The notes under the pieces were generated by a model. It did not search any database. It worked only from the letters and a program-made list of their open reading frames with translations, and had not been told where the DNA came from. From JAICNG01 sp035765135 (GTDB taxonomy: Bacteria > Gemmatimonadota > Gemmatimonadetes > Gemmatimonadales > Gemmatimonadaceae), in assembly GCA_035765135.1 (NCBI GenBank), contig DASTYE010000319.1, forward strand, positions 1 to 11,434: 11,434 nucleotides of DNA, given 5' to 3'. A program made the position numbers and the translations under genes. Shown piece by piece: positions 11,107-11,434 of this stretch (its first letter is position 1; every line of letters starts with the position of its first letter).

Positions 11107-11434
11107 TTAGCGACGCACCTCCGACGGACGAACAGTCGCGGAATCGACGCCGCGCATCAACCCCGCTCCAATGGATGTACGCGGTGGGATGCGAATCGGC
11201 AACCGTCCCGTGATCGGACTCCATCCGAGCAAGGCACGAGCCGCCGCGCGCTGTGAGACACCGATACCGCTCCACGCCACCATGTAGGCAGGCACGGTCG
11301 GCATCTGCTGCAGCAGGTACGGATTGCCGAGCGACACCACGATCGGTCGCTTCCGCTGCTTGACGAGTGTCTGTACGAAGCTCGCGAACTCCCGCGGGGC
11401 GTCCGCGCTGGTCGCGTTCCACGCGTGAGAAACA
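11107..11434 (-). CDS. Glycoside hydrolase family 3 protein, C-terminal end (gene runs off the right edge)
   Basis: The minus-strand frame ends at a stop at 11107-11109 and stays open to the window edge, giving 108 residues. The visible part reads KRPIVVSLGNPYLLQQMP near the start, then MVAWSGIGVSQRAAARALLG and ITGRLPIRIPPR. These are the features of the C-terminal alpha/beta domain of GH3 beta-N-acetylhexosaminidases/beta-glucosidases, the family that includes NagZ, which removes N-acetylglucosamine from cell-wall fragments. The catalytic TIM-barrel lies outside the window, so substrate cannot be stated. A role in peptidoglycan recycling or polysaccharide use is likely. The 107-base gap to the Nudix-like regulator's promoter contains no gene. 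Confidence 0.85.
   Translation of the reverse strand, partial: VSHAWNATSADAPREFASFVQTLVKQRKRPIVVSLGNPYLLQQMPTVPAYMVAWSGIGVSQRAAARALLGWSPITGRLPIRIPPRTSIGAGLMRGVDSATVRPSEVRR

Overview
The window is GC-rich, gene-dense DNA from a free-living bacterium. It has no rRNA, tRNA, CRISPR array, transposase or phage gene. Soil-bacterial traits include a bacterial NHEJ operon, an HD-GYP response protein, ZU5-like lipoproteins and AT-rich TATATT-type -10 boxes. A member of Gemmatimonadota is my best guess. This rests on recognising the general style of several small proteins, not on any marker gene, so treat it as inference.

Layout. (1) 1-419, plus strand: the C-terminal end of an SPFH/band-7 (stomatin-like, QmcA-type) protein, then a 76-residue zinc-ribbon protein one base later. 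(2) 421-548: the whole intergenic space between two convergent genes is one 128-bp near-perfect palindrome. (3) 549-3755, minus strand: an unrecognised lipoprotein, a 330-bp gap with several stem-loops, then a ZU5-like lipoprotein followed 7 bases later by a TPR/HD-GYP cyclic-di-GMP phosphodiesterase. (4) 3796-4515, plus strand: a divergent intergenic hairpin, a second small zinc-ribbon protein with its own terminator, then a CspA-type cold-shock protein with a promoter, long leader and terminator. (5) 4629-8266, plus strand: a three-gene NHEJ operon, Ku, LigD phosphoesterase-ligase and LigD primase-polymerase. LigD is split at the ligase/polymerase boundary through an ATGA overlap. A perfect DnaA box lies just upstream of ku. 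(6) 8349-9282, plus strand: a secreted NlpC/P60 peptidase whose last codons contain the -10 box of a small conserved-looking unknown gene. (7) 9326-9996, minus strand: two overlapping unknown genes behind a strong Shine-Dalgarno sequence and an AT-rich promoter region. (8) 10237-10999, minus strand: an NrtR-type regulator with a decayed Nudix box, its own promoter, and an operator-like palindrome between the -35 and -10. (9) 11107-11434, minus strand: the C-terminal end of a GH3 glycosidase that runs off the window.

How the genes work together. Ku holds broken DNA ends. The LigD polymerase fills them, its phosphoesterase cleans 3' ends, and its ligase seals them. The ZU5-like lipoprotein and the HD-GYP protein are translationally coupled and probably form an envelope/cyclic-di-GMP signalling unit. 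No single region is clearly a new defence or mobile system. The items most worth a second look are the 128-bp palindrome, the autoregulatory promoter of the Nudix-like regulator, the split LigD, and the stem-loop-rich leader at 2775-2854.
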